Origin: Gammaproteobacteria bacterium
Lineage (GTDB): Bacteria > Pseudomonadota > Gammaproteobacteria > Ga0077554 > Ga007554
NCBI GenBank assembly: GCA_040183005.1
Contig: JAMPIW010000002.1
Location: 310,001-374,000 of the forward strand
Direction: 5' to 3'
Length of the DNA: 64,000 bases
In this document: positions 1 to 8,090 of the stretch, piece after piece
Position numbering within the stretch: the first letter of the stretch is position 1
Layout of the letters: each line of letters begins with the position of its first letter
Program-made: the position numbers and the translations under genes
The notes under the pieces: generated by a model
The model's database searches: none
The model's input: the letters and a program-made list of their open reading frames with translations, nothing else
Told to the model about the DNA's origin: nothing

Positions 1-385
1 CGGTTTCTTCGTCTAGGACCTTGCGTATCGCACGCGTTAGAAACTCGGCTGCACTGCCGGCCTCTTCCAGCTTGCTTGCGCCGAACTTGGCGTGATGCTC
101 GCGTGCGAACATCGCGTGGCTCGTCAGGTGGGAGAACGGATCGTTGGTGCCGTAGGCATTGATCTCATGCGCCACCGCCTCCAGCGACGAGGCGTTCCAA
201 AAAGCATCAATGAATTTGGTGCTGCGGCGCTTGACAAAGAGATGGGCGAGCGCCTTGGTGATGACCAGATACCACGACGCGATCGACATCACCAACAAGA
301 TCGCCAACAGCGTCTTGCTCAGTCCATCGACTTGGGAGATGAAGTGGGCAAAACCAAGTGTTTGGGACGCAACCTGAATTTCCAT
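1..385 (-). CDS. exbB: ExbB, N-terminal part (runs off left edge)
   Basis: Inner-membrane proton-channel subunit of the TonB-ExbB-ExbD complex, which powers TonB-dependent outer-membrane receptors; MotA/TolQ/ExbB family. About 128 codons are visible. The protein begins MEIQVASQTLGFAHF, has a first membrane helix near residues 25-43 (LLAILLVMSIASWYLVI) and then the cytoplasmic loop (VKRRSTKF, later FLTRAIRKVL), as in ExbB. The ATG at 385 has AGGAG seven bases upstream, which fixes the start. It lies downstream of tonB on the same strand, but an insertion sequence (410-1730) now separates the two. The ribosome binding site is intact, so ExbB can be made if transcription reads through or starts inside the IS. 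TolQ is the main alternative; the tonB neighbour and the Fur box favour ExbB. Confidence 0.85.
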   Translation of the reverse strand, partial: MEIQVASQTLGFAHFISQVDGLSKTLLAILLVMSIASWYLVITKALAHLFVKRRSTKFIDAFWNASSLEAVAHEINAYGTNDPFSHLTSHAMFAREHHAKFGASKLEEAGSAAEFLTRAIRKVLDEET

Positions 386-409
386 GACTACTCCTTTTAT
401 AGTTCAAAC

Positions 410-1730
410 CAGAAGTGTCCGGCAATTTCGCAAAGACGGCTATATAACATGATGATGTTGAATAGGAAAGTGTGTGTTTAGGGGTGTCACCGACTTGAAC
501 GTGAATTTTTTGGGAAACTGGGGCTTTCCCCCCAGGAGTTTCCGTCATGTATTCAGGCCAGTTGGTGTTCGCACAACTCATGGAGCATTTGCCCCTTCAC
601 ACATTCCGTCGCTGCGTGCAGCGCTACCCTTCCAAATATCCCACCAAGACTTTTTCGCATCTCGATCAATTTCTCTGCATGGCGTTCGCGCAGCTGACTT
701 ACCGCGAAAGCCTGCGCGACATCGAAACCTGTCTGCGCGCCCACCAAGCCAAGCTCTATCACTTGGGCATACGAGGCAACATCGCCAAGAGCACGCTGGC
801 CGATGCCAACGAGCAACGCGACTGTCGCATCTACGCGGATTTCGCGATGAGCTTAATCCAGACCGCCAGAAAGCTTTACGCCAGCGACAGCTTTGCGGTC
901 GAACTGGAACAGACGGTCTACGCACTCGATACCACGACCATCGACCTGTGCTTGAGCGTCTTTCCGTGGGCACGCTTCCGCTCCACCAAAGCTGCCGTCA
1001 AGATGCATACGCTGCTCGACCTGCGCGGCAACATTCCAACCTTCATCCACATCAGCGATGGCAAGATGCACGAGGTCAATGTGCTCGATATCCTGATACC
1101 CGAAGCCGGCAGCTTTTACATCATGGATCGTGGCTTCACCGACTTCGCTCGCTGGTTCACCCTGCATCAAGCACAGGCGTTCTTTGTCATCCGTGGCAAA
1201 TCCAATCTGCTCTTTCGTCGCGTCTACTCTCGCACCGTGGACAAGTCCACTGGACTGCGCTGCGACCAGACCATTGCATTGACTGCTCGCAAGGCCAGCA
1301 AGGATTACCCGCAGCACCTGCGACGCATCAAGTTCTACGATGCCGAACACGACAGGTTTCTGGTCTTTCTGACCAACAACTTCGACCTGCCTGCGCTGAC
1401 CATCGCTCAGCTTTATCGTTGCCGCTGGCAGGTCGAGCTATTCTTCAAGTGGATCAAACAGCATCTTCGAATCAAGCGGTTCTATGGCACCACCGAGAAT
1501 GCAGTCAAGACGCAAATATGGATCGCCATCGCGGTTTACGTCGTGGTCGCCATCGTGAAAAAGCGGCTCAATACCGAGGCTTCGCTTTACACAATCCTAC
1601 AGATTTTGAGCCTGACTCTTTTCGAGAAAACGCCACTCGATCAATTACTTAAAAATGCGGAGACGCAAATGAGCATGCAGAAAGACAATAACCAATTGAA
1701 TCTATTCAATTAAATTACCGGACACTTCTG
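410..1730 (+). mobile_element. IS4-family insertion sequence, copy A (1321 bp)
   Basis: Complete insertion sequence. The left end CAGAAGTGTCCGGCAATTT and the right end (reverse complement CAGAAGTGTCCGGTAATTT) match at 18 of 19 positions. It is flanked by 9-bp direct repeats AGTTCAAAC at 401-409 and 1731-1739, the target duplication. One transposase gene fills it. An identical-looking copy lies at 43822-45142 with a different 9-bp duplication, so the element has moved recently. It sits exactly between tonB and exbB, within the tonB stop region. Confidence 0.97.
547..1713 (+). CDS. IS4-family transposase (DUF4372-type N-terminus)
   Basis: DDE transposase of 388 aa. The N-terminal part (MYSGQLVFAQLMEHLP, then KTFSHLDQFLCMAFAQLTYR) matches the DUF4372-type domain found in one IS4 subgroup. 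The catalytic core shows the first Asp in YALDTTTIDL, the second in IMDRGF, and the IS4 YREK signature in YRCRWQVELFFKWIK (Y, R+3, E+7, K+14). Length is normal and the frame is intact, so it is probably active. The ATG lies 137 bp inside the left end and GGAG precedes it closely. A second long open frame, 474-1652, overlaps it in another frame and is a shadow. Confidence 0.95.
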   Translation: MYSGQLVFAQLMEHLPLHTFRRCVQRYPSKYPTKTFSHLDQFLCMAFAQLTYRESLRDIETCLRAHQAKLYHLGIRGNIAKSTLADANEQRDCRIYADFAMSLIQTARKLYASDSFAVELEQTVYALDTTTIDLCLSVFPWARFRSTKAAVKMHTLLDLRGNIPTFIHISDGKMHEVNVLDILIPEAGSFYIMDRGFTDFARWFTLHQAQAFFVIRGKSNLLFRRVYSRTVDKSTGLRCDQTIALTARKASKDYPQHLRRIKFYDAEHDRFLVFLTNNFDLPALTIAQLYRCRWQVELFFKWIKQHLRIKRFYGTTENAVKTQIWIAIAVYVVVAIVKKRLNTEASLYTILQILSLTLFEKTPLDQLLKNAETQMSMQKDNNQLNLFN

Positions 1731-2374
1731 AGTTCAAACATGATTGGGATGAGGGCATATGCATGCAGCGCAATGCCATTTTCGGTATAGGGTTTGAAGA
1801 GGGCGGCGAGCACCGCGTTGATGGCCGCCTGGTCCAATCGCGAGGAACCCGACGAAAGGTGAGCCAGCGCCTGCTCAGGCCTGCCTTGGGGGTTGATCAA
1901 CACGCGCACGATGACCTTGCCTTCTTCATTCATACGGCGCGAGATCATCGGATACCCGGGCTGAGGCGGCCGCACATACTCCACGCCCGAGACCAGCTTG
2001 GGTTGCGGAGTAGGCGGTGCCAGTGGCGCAGGTGGAATTATAATTGCAGCAACAGAGGCAACGGGCGCTTCCAGAGCGGGAGAGACCGATGCAGGAGCTA
2101 GCGGAGGCGCGTCGAAGGTCGCTGGCGTCAAGCCAGGGGTCGGGGTAGCGATAAGGGGCAGCGGCGCCTTAGGTTTAGGCGGCACAACCACCTTGGGTAC
2201 CAATGCTGGTGACGCAGACGGCGCAGCGGCAGGGCGGACGAACTCCACGAAGAGCGGCGCTGCTTCTTGTACGACCTGACGGACCGCTTCGATTCGTAGC
2301 AACGCATAGCCAGCTACCATATGCAAGCCCACAACAGCGAGTGCGGACACGAATCGCAGGCGCGCGCCGGGCAC
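1715..2374 (-). CDS. tonB: TonB, energy transducer, C-terminus altered by IS insertion
   Basis: Periplasm-spanning protein that transfers ExbB-ExbD energy to outer-membrane siderophore/heme receptors. Visible in order: an N-terminal anchor (RFVSALAVVGLHMVAGYALL), a Pro/Ala/Lys-rich spacer (VVPPKPKAPLPL), and a TonB C-terminal domain with YPMISRRMNEEGKVIVRVLI and a conserved AAINAVLAALFKPY helix. The open frame reaches 2650, but the extra N-terminal 92 residues are Cys/Gly-rich, unlike TonB, and have weaker codon bias; I prefer the GTG at 2374 (219 aa). The uninterrupted gene would end IPIMFEL-stop. The IS begins at the last codon, keeps Leu (CTA to CTC) and adds RSVR before a new stop inside the IS end. 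A Fur box lies upstream at 2802-2820. Confidence 0.85.
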   Translation of the reverse strand: MPGARLRFVSALAVVGLHMVAGYALLRIEAVRQVVQEAAPLFVEFVRPAAAPSASPALVPKVVVPPKPKAPLPLIATPTPGLTPATFDAPPLAPASVSPALEAPVASVAAIIIPPAPLAPPTPQPKLVSGVEYVRPPQPGYPMISRRMNEEGKVIVRVLINPQGRPEQALAHLSSGSSRLDQAAINAVLAALFKPYTENGIALHAYALIPIMFELRSVR

Positions 2375-2613
2375 GACTGCATGGATGCAGGCCACTCCTG
2401 CACATCCTGCGCCTGCGGCACTCGCACCTCCCTGTGCATCGGAGGTAGGGCAACGCAGGGCGCCGTTGCCGAGGATGTCCAAGTGCGGTGAGCGGTCGCT
2501 CTCGGCATCCCTGTCTCCCGCGACACTAGCGCTTCCATGCACGTCGCAGGATGTGCAAGAACCGCCAGCGCCACCAGTGCGGTGCCCGAGGTGATTGCGC
2601 TGCCGAAGATCAA
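2314..2613 (-). other. Possible small exported protein overlapping the tonB start
   Basis: Low-confidence open frame of 99 codons from a TTG at 2613, in the +1 frame relative to the long tonB frame. Its first residues (MIFGSAITSGTALVALAVLA) look like a signal peptide, and third codon positions are more G/C-rich than in the tonB extension over the same stretch. The C-terminal half is Cys-rich and overlaps tonB. No strong ribosome binding site is seen. It may be a real leader gene of the tonB operon, a remnant, or chance. I recognise no family. Confidence 0.25.
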
Positions 2614-2801
2614 AAGGTTCCGTAGCAGCGTCTGCCATTGTCATCGCCAATCGTCCAAAAAGTCGTGACCGTTGACCTGTAAGCCGCTGGATGCGGCTGT
2701 CAGGGCAATTCCGGTCGAAACATCATTGGCTGGCTAACGAGGCAGACGCCTCTGGCTGGCTACAAGGTGCGGCCTCTAACGGCCCAGCACCGAAATATAT
2801 C

Positions 2802-2820
2802 TAAATGAGAATCATTACCG
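2802..2820 (-). promoter_or_regulatory. Fur box upstream of tonB-exbB
   Basis: TAAATGAGAATCATTACCG closely matches the 19-bp Fur consensus (core ATGAGAATCATT). It lies about 430 bp above the preferred tonB start and about 150 bp above the longest possible one. Fur repression under iron-replete conditions fits a TonB-ExbB locus. The rest of 2821-2992 shows no supported gene. Confidence 0.75.
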
Positions 2821-2992
2821 ATTATATAGAGGGAGTATTAACTACGCAATAGCAGGCAAGATGTTTTCGCACCTGCCATGGCAAATGGTGCATTTGATAT
2901 TTAGGGAACATCTGAAAAACGTCATGCAATGCAGGGCATTTCTGCTTTGCGTTGAACGTCCGGGGGAAAAGGCTGGAGCCGGGGGGGCTTTA

Positions 2993-4466
2993 CCCCAATG
3001 CCGTTGACTTAAGCATCGCAAGCCATTTTTTTCATAGCCGTCAAGTGACGTGGCTGTTAGAATAAACCGATGAAAAAGGCTATCAATTCAGCTACAAAGA
3101 CCAACGCAAAGGAGTCCATCATGGCACACACATTGCCTTGAAAAACCATGCCAACTCGACGCATTCTGGAAACAATTTTCTGCTCTTATCCCTCGTCTCC
3201 TTCCCGATCATCCCGACCACCATTCCCAGCATTTTATTCGCGATCGCAAACTGCCCTTGCCCAAGCTGATGTCGTTTGTCTTGTCGCTGGCCGCCTCGGG
3301 CGCTGAGCAGGGCATGGCGATGCTATTTGAACAGTTCGCGGAGCGCGCCTGCGATCAAGGTGCATGGCCACGGGCGGACGCCGTTCATGCCTCGGCGTTG
3401 ACCAAGGCCCGCGCTAAGCTTTCGTGGTGCGTATTCGACACCTTGCTCAAGCAAACCGCCGCGTTGGCGCAAACATTGTTCCCCGCCGCAGACTGTTACC
3501 AATGGAAAGGCATGAGCGTGTACGCCATTGACGGCTCCAAATATCAGCTGCCCGCGAGTGTAGCTATTCGTGCGCATTTTGACCCTGATAGCGGCCTGCA
3601 TCCCGACAATCCAGGGCGCGGCCACTATCCGATGGCGTTGGTGTCCACCGCGTATGATGTGTTTCGGCAGCTGCCGGTCGCACGCGCGGTGGTGTCCATT
3701 GCCGACGCCGATGAGCGTATTCAAGCACAAGCGCTGCTGCCGCACATACCGCCCGGCGGGGTGCTCGTCTTCGACCAGGGTTACCCCAGTTACGACATGC
3801 TGCTGAAGTGCCAGCAATCCTATGACGGCTATTTTTTGTTTCGCTGCCCCGCCAAAAATTCTTTCTCGGCTGTTGAGGCGTTCATCCGCGGCGGGAAGTC
3901 ATCGGCGATGCTCGAGTTGACTCCCACCTTGCGCGTGCGCGCGATCCGGCTGCGCTCGCCCGACGGCAATCTCTCGGTCTTGCTGACCAATCTCATCGAC
4001 CCAAAAACGTTTTCGCGCCAATCCATCGTCAAACTCTACCTGCGCCGCTGGAAGATCGAAGATCACTACCGCGCCGAAAAGCGCGATTGCAAAATCGAAT
4101 GTTTTCACTCGCGCAGTGTTAACGGCGTCAAGCAAGAGCTGTTCGCCGCCGCCATTACGATGGTGATGGCGCAAACGCTCAAGGCCATCGCCGCCCCGCC
4201 GCGCGTCACCAATAAATGCATTGTCTTCGCACAGTCTAAAAACGCTGTCGCCGCCTTCGCGCAGAAACTCTATGTTCTCACCACCGCATGCCGGCATAGC
4301 GCCATAGCGTTGCTGGAGCGACTCGCCGCATCGTTCGCTCGACACCGTTATTACCAACCCAAGACCTCGAAACCTGGGCAGCCGCGCGTGTCAAAAACAC
4401 CTCAGAATAAATGGCGCAACGCCAAGCAAAAACGGATGGGGAAGGCTTAAGTCAACGGCATTGGGG
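2993..4466 (+). mobile_element. Second IS4-family insertion sequence with 22-bp perfect inverted ends
   Basis: The ends CCCCAATGCCGTTGACTTAAGC (2993-3014) and its exact reverse complement (4445-4466) bound a transposase gene. The 13-bp sequence GGGGCTTTACCCC occurs at both junctions (2984-2996 and 4463-4475). Because this target is nearly palindromic and merges with the CCCC/GGGG at the IS ends, the exact IS end and the duplication length (9 to 13 bp) are ambiguous. It differs in ends and transposase from the copies at 410 and 43822. It lies between the tonB Fur box and the 3' end of the min operon. Confidence 0.92.
3257..4450 (+). CDS. IS4-family transposase, probably frameshifted near its N-terminus
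   Basis: DDE transposase, 397 codons from the TTG at 3257. Catalytic motifs: VYAIDGSKYQLP (first Asp), VLVFDQGYPSYDML (second Asp) and the YREK signature in YLRRWKIEDHYRAEK. The frame is open further upstream and encodes plausible transposase residues (CQLDAFWKQFSALIPRLLPD, then HFIRDRKLPLPKL), but without a good start. An ATG at 3070 with a sensible N-terminus runs in another frame and stops at 3141. The two frames would join if a (CA)4 run at 3125-3132 had one more CA. I infer a slippage frameshift, so the gene may be inactive or made only as a shorter protein. The stop codon lies within the right inverted repeat. Confidence 0.85.
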   Translation: MPKLMSFVLSLAASGAEQGMAMLFEQFAERACDQGAWPRADAVHASALTKARAKLSWCVFDTLLKQTAALAQTLFPAADCYQWKGMSVYAIDGSKYQLPASVAIRAHFDPDSGLHPDNPGRGHYPMALVSTAYDVFRQLPVARAVVSIADADERIQAQALLPHIPPGGVLVFDQGYPSYDMLLKCQQSYDGYFLFRCPAKNSFSAVEAFIRGGKSSAMLELTPTLRVRAIRLRSPDGNLSVLLTNLIDPKTFSRQSIVKLYLRRWKIEDHYRAEKRDCKIECFHSRSVNGVKQELFAAAITMVMAQTLKAIAAPPRVTNKCIVFAQSKNAVAAFAQKLYVLTTACRHSAIALLERLAASFARHRYYQPKTSKPGQPRVSKTPQNKWRNAKQKRMGKA

Positions 4467-4600
4467 CTTTACCCCAGGGAATTTGATTTGCTAATGGGCC
4501 AATGGCGGGGCCAAGGCCCCACCGTCATGCGTTCGACACACGTGCGCAGGCTACTATGCATTAGACTCTAACCAGCTTGGCAGCCTGTGTAAGCGCTCCC

Positions 4601-4879
4601 CTACTGCGTCGCCTTCCTTATGCCATGAACCGAATCGGGCAACACCACGTTCAACTCCAGCACCTCGAAGTTGCCATCGTGTTCCAGGTTGACCTTCACC
4701 TGATCCAGGTCAATCTGGACATACTTTGAAATCACCTGGAGCAACTCCTGGCGCAACTCGGGCAGGAAGTCGGGGCCTTTGCGGTCGACGCGTTCGCGGG
4801 CGAGGATTATTTGCAAGCGATCCTTGGCCACGTGCGCCGTTTTTTTGCGTGTTCCCAGCAGATAATCGAGGAATGACAT
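4601..4879 (-). CDS. minE: MinE, cell division topological specificity factor
   Basis: Stimulates MinD ATPase and drives Min oscillation so that MinC inhibits FtsZ away from mid-cell. 92 aa, typical length. The N-terminal membrane-targeting stretch (MSFLDYLLGTRKKTAHVAKD) is followed by the MinD-contact helix (RLQIILARERV) and the topological-specificity domain (LRQELLQVISKYVQIDLDQV). It is last in minC-minD-minE, 3 bp after minD, so translation is probably coupled. A GGGGCC/GGCCCC hairpin without a T-run lies downstream at about 4506-4522. Confidence 0.97.
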   Translation of the reverse strand: MSFLDYLLGTRKKTAHVAKDRLQIILARERVDRKGPDFLPELRQELLQVISKYVQIDLDQVKVNLEHDGNFEVLELNVVLPDSVHGIRKATQ

Positions 4880-4882
4880 GGC

Positions 4883-5692
4883 CTAGGCTCCAAACAAGCG
4901 GTGGAAAAAGCCTTTTCTCTCGGCCTGCAGAAAACGCATCGGCAGGTCTTCACCCAAAAAGCGCGCTACTACATCGCGGTAGGCTTGGCCCGCGGTGCTT
5001 TCCGCATCGTGGATCACCGGAACACCGGCATTGGAGGATTGCAGCACGGCCTCAGCCTCGGGAATAACGCCAAGCAAGGGAATGCTCAGGATCTCCTGCA
5101 CATCGCTCACGCTCAACATTTCACCCGCATCCGCGCGCTTGGCGGAATAGCGGGTAATCAGCAAATGCTCTTTGATCGGCTCCTGCCCTTCTTCGGCGCG
5201 TCTGGATTTGGCGGCCAGGATGCCCAGGATGCGGTCGGAGTCGCGCACCGATGACACCTCGGGATTAGTCACGATAAGGGCCTCGTCGGCAAAGTACAGC
5301 GCCATCAGCGCACCCTTTTCGATGCCCGCCGGGGAGTCACAAACAATGTAATCATAACTTTCACGCAGCTCATCCAGAATCTTGCCGACCCCTTCCTTGG
5401 TGAGCGCATCCTTGTCCCGTGTCTGGGAGGCGGGAAGCACGAACAGGTTGTCGCAATTCTTGTCCTTGATCATTGCCTGCTTTAATGTGGCCTCGCCGTT
5501 AATGACATTAACAAAGTCATACACCACGCGGCGCTCGCAGCCCATGATCAAATCAAGATTACGCAACCCCACATCAAAGTCAATGACAGCCGTCTTGTGG
5601 CCGCGCAACGCCAAGCCGCTGGCGAAGCTGGAACTGGTGGTGGTTTTGCCCACGCCACCCTTACCGGATGTAACGACGATAATCTTTGCCAA
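4883..5692 (-). CDS. minD: MinD, septum-site-determining ATPase
   Basis: Membrane-associated ParA/MinD ATPase that recruits MinC to the membrane and oscillates with MinE. 269 aa. Deviant Walker A motif SGKGGVGKTT at residues 9-18, Walker B region KTAVIDFDVGLRNLDL, switch II in YIVCDSPAGIEKGA, and the C-terminal amphipathic membrane-binding helix (ERKGFFHRLFGA). It is the middle gene of the operon, 19 bp after minC. Nothing unusual. Confidence 0.98.
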   Translation of the reverse strand: MAKIIVVTSGKGGVGKTTTSSSFASGLALRGHKTAVIDFDVGLRNLDLIMGCERRVVYDFVNVINGEATLKQAMIKDKNCDNLFVLPASQTRDKDALTKEGVGKILDELRESYDYIVCDSPAGIEKGALMALYFADEALIVTNPEVSSVRDSDRILGILAAKSRRAEEGQEPIKEHLLITRYSAKRADAGEMLSVSDVQEILSIPLLGVIPEAEAVLQSSNAGVPVIHDAESTAGQAYRDVVARFLGEDLPMRFLQAERKGFFHRLFGA

Positions 5693-5711
5693 TGTTGTCT
5701 CCTTGAACGAC

Positions 5712-6509
5712 TTAAATTAAAGGTGCGATGATTAGCCGCTCACCATCCAGATACACCTGGACGGGCTTGCCGAACACATCGGCGGCAGGCTGCTGTTCAA
5801 AAATGCGGTAATGACCCGCCACAGACACCAATTCCGCCTCCAACGACTGCGTAAACACACGCGCATTTGTGTCGCCATTCACGCCCGCCAGGGCACGGCC
5901 TCGTAGCGGCGCGTACACATGAATATTGCCATCAGCCAACACCTCCGCCCCGGCATTGACCGGCGCGAGCAGTACCAGATCGCCACCGCGCGCGTAAATC
6001 TGCTGCCCCGAACGTACCGGCTGACGCACGATTCTCGCCGCTACAGCCTGGGGGGAATGGGCAACAGGTTTGGCTACAGCGACCTCTGGCACGGGTGCCT
6101 GCTGAATGGATGGTTGTGGCTGGGGGGAATGGCTAACCGATGCCGCATCCACAGACTCCGGTTTGGAACCGCCTTGCATGACCGCCAGCCCGGCAGAAAT
6201 CGCCACTTCCAGCTGTTCCGGCGTGGCGTGACGCACACCCACTGGCACCAACTGATTGTCACGCAGCAAACGGACTAACGCGTGAAAATCCAACCCAGTA
6301 TCGCGCACCGCTTTGACGTCGATCACCACCGGTGCATTCTGGAAGAATCGCGGCGCCTGCGCCAGGCGCGCTCCCAAGGCCCGCGCCATGGCGTCTATAT
6401 CATTACTTTTCAAACACAATACGGACAAGGTGAACACCGAGCCCTTTATATCCAGAGCGTCCTTCTCAGCACCGCCTGCTTGCCGCACATCCTGCTGTGA
6501 TCTCTGCAC
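5712..6509 (-). CDS. minC: MinC, septum formation inhibitor
   Basis: FtsZ assembly inhibitor positioned by MinD. 265 aa. The N-terminal FtsZ-inhibiting domain (DIKGSVFTLSVL to about residue 110) is followed by a Pro/Gln-rich linker (HSPQPQPSIQQ) and the C-terminal beta-helix MinD-binding domain (RSGQQIYARGGDLVLLAPV, then GNIHVYAPLRGRALAG). The start used is a GTG at 6509 with only a weak ribosome binding site; a start somewhat further in is possible. It is the first gene of the min operon; 6510-6708 holds its promoter region and no other gene that I can support. Confidence 0.95.
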   Translation of the reverse strand: MQRSQQDVRQAGGAEKDALDIKGSVFTLSVLCLKSNDIDAMARALGARLAQAPRFFQNAPVVIDVKAVRDTGLDFHALVRLLRDNQLVPVGVRHATPEQLEVAISAGLAVMQGGSKPESVDAASVSHSPQPQPSIQQAPVPEVAVAKPVAHSPQAVAARIVRQPVRSGQQIYARGGDLVLLAPVNAGAEVLADGNIHVYAPLRGRALAGVNGDTNARVFTQSLEAELVSVAGHYRIFEQQPAADVFGKPVQVYLDGERLIIAPLI

Positions 6510-6708
6510 TATTTAACTGCCCCACTCTGTCACTAGATACAATAGTCCTATTTTACGCAACTCGCCTGCTCCAAAGCAAAACAATATAAAGTGCCCCCTG
6601 AGAAACTCGGAGGTTTCAAGACATAGGGGTGAAGCGATATAAGACGGCATTCCATGAATCGCCATCCCACTGAGAGGCGGGCAAACTTGGCCAGGGTGGC
6701 CTATACGC

Positions 6709-6741
6709 AAAAAAGGCCCCGGACCATCGATCCAAGGCCTT
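6709..6741 (-). terminator. Intrinsic terminator of the tRNA-Lys gene
   Basis: Read on the minus strand: a 13-bp stem with some G-U pairs (AAGGCCTTGGATC / GGTCCGGGGCCTT), a GAT loop and a run of T. It lies 9 bp after the tRNA 3' end. Confidence 0.85.
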
Positions 6742-6750
6742 GCTTAAAAT

Positions 6751-6826
6751 TGGTGGGCCGTCTGCGATTCGAACGCAGGACCAACGGATTAAAAGTCCGC
6801 TGCTCTACCGACTGAGCTAACGGCCC
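6751..6826 (-). tRNA. tRNA-Lys (anticodon TTT)
   Basis: 76 nt with encoded CCA. The acceptor stem GGGCCGT pairs with ACGGCCC. The D-loop reads AGCTCAGTCGGTAGAGC, the anticodon loop CTTTTAA gives TTT, and the T-arm contains GTTCGAATC. All stems are intact. It is a single-gene unit with its own terminator. Confidence 0.98.
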
Positions 6827-6955
6827 GTTCAGGAGTGATACATAAGGTGGTGCATGATACCGATCTTGTGAAAAATAACAAGATGCTGGCACGACAAAAA
6901 TGCCGATTCCTGCCCCTTTCCATTAACTGGGTAAGGGGCAGGTTAGGCGCGTGGC

Positions 6956-8020
6956 TTATTTCACGCGAGGATCAAGCGAGCCGTTGGCGTAGCGCTTGTA
7001 CATTTCTTCCAGATTGATCGCCTTGAGCTTGGAGGCATTACCGGCGGCGCCGAAGGCTTCATAACGAATCGTGCAGATATCCTTCATTGCCTTGGTGGCG
7101 GCTTTGAAGAACTTGCGTGGGTCGAACTCCTTGGGGTTCTCGCCCATAGCCTTGCGCATCGCGCCGGTGGCGGCCAAACGCAGGTCGGTGTCGATATTAA
7201 CCTTGCGCACGCCGTGCTTGATGCCTTCCTGGATCTCTTCCAGCGGCACACCGTAGGTTTCGCCAATGTCACCGCCAAACTGGTCAATGATTTTCAGCCA
7301 TTCCTGGGGTACGGAGGATGAGCCGTGCATCACCAGATGGGTGTCGGGGAGGCGGGCATGAATCTCTTTGATGCGGCCGATAGCCAGGATGTCGCCGGTA
7401 GGTGGGCGGGTAAACTTGTACGCGCCGTGGCTGGTACCGATGGCGATGGCCAGTGCATCCACCTTGCTGGCCTTAACGAATTGAGCCGCTTCTTCGGGGT
7501 CTGTCAACAGCATGGAGTGATCCAGCACGCCTTCCGCGCCACTGCCATCTTCCTCACCGGCCATGCCGGTTTCCAGGGAACCCAAGCAACCCAGCTCGCC
7601 TTCCACGGAAACACCGCAAGCATGGGCCATCTCGACCACTTTGCGTGTCACTTCAACATTGTAGTCATAGCTGGCCGGGGTCTTGGCATCTTCCATCAAG
7701 GAGCCGTCCATCATCACCGAGGTGAACCCGCTCTGGATGGAGCGCATGCACACGGAGGGGGAAGCGCCATGATCCTGGTGCACAACAATGGGGATATGGG
7801 GGTACATTTCCACCGCAGCGAACATCAGGTGGCGCAGGAAGGGTTCGCCGGCGTAGGAACGGGCACCTGCAGAAGCCTGCACGATCACCGGGCTGTCGGT
7901 TTCGTCGGCCGCCTGCATGATGGAGTGCATCTGCTCCATATTGTTCACATTAAATGCGGGCACGCCGTAGCCGTGTTCAGCGGCATGGTCCAGAAGCTGG
8001 CGCAGTGATATTAAAGCCAT
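6956..8020 (-). CDS. fba: Fructose-bisphosphate aldolase, class II
   Basis: Zn-dependent aldolase that interconverts fructose-1,6-bisphosphate with dihydroxyacetone phosphate plus glyceraldehyde-3-phosphate; the CbbA-type enzyme can also make sedoheptulose-1,7-bisphosphate in the Calvin cycle. 354 aa, full length. Visible: start [20 protein letters not shown], the VVHQDHG motif with catalytic Asp and Zn His, [17 protein letters not shown] and the [10 protein letters not shown] phosphate-binding region. It is the last gene of tkt-gap-pgk-pyk-fba, 70 bp after pyk. That gene order suggests a shared glycolysis/Calvin role (inference). Confidence 0.97.
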   Translation of the reverse strand: MALISLRQLLDHAAEHGYGVPAFNVNNMEQMHSIMQAADETDSPVIVQASAGARSYAGEPFLRHLMFAAVEMYPHIPIVVHQDHGASPSVCMRSIQSGFTSVMMDGSLMEDAKTPASYDYNVEVTRKVVEMAHACGVSVEGELGCLGSLETGMAGEEDGSGAEGVLDHSMLLTDPEEAAQFVKASKVDALAIAIGTSHGAYKFTRPPTGDILAIGRIKEIHARLPDTHLVMHGSSSVPQEWLKIIDQFGGDIGETYGVPLEEIQEGIKHGVRKVNIDTDLRLAATGAMRKAMGENPKEFDPRKFFKAATKAMKDICTIRYEAFGAAGNASKLKAINLEEMYKRYANGSLDPRVK

Positions 8021-8090
8021 TGTATTCTCCTCTAGGATTTATCGAAGGTTAAAAATTCTTTGTTAATGATTCACCAGTTGAGCGCATCCG

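Noticed and set aside
474-1652. A second 392-codon open frame over the IS transposase (also at 43886-45064).
   Set aside because: It has Arg/His/Gln/Ser-rich composition, no domain, and overlaps a transposase with all catalytic motifs in another frame.
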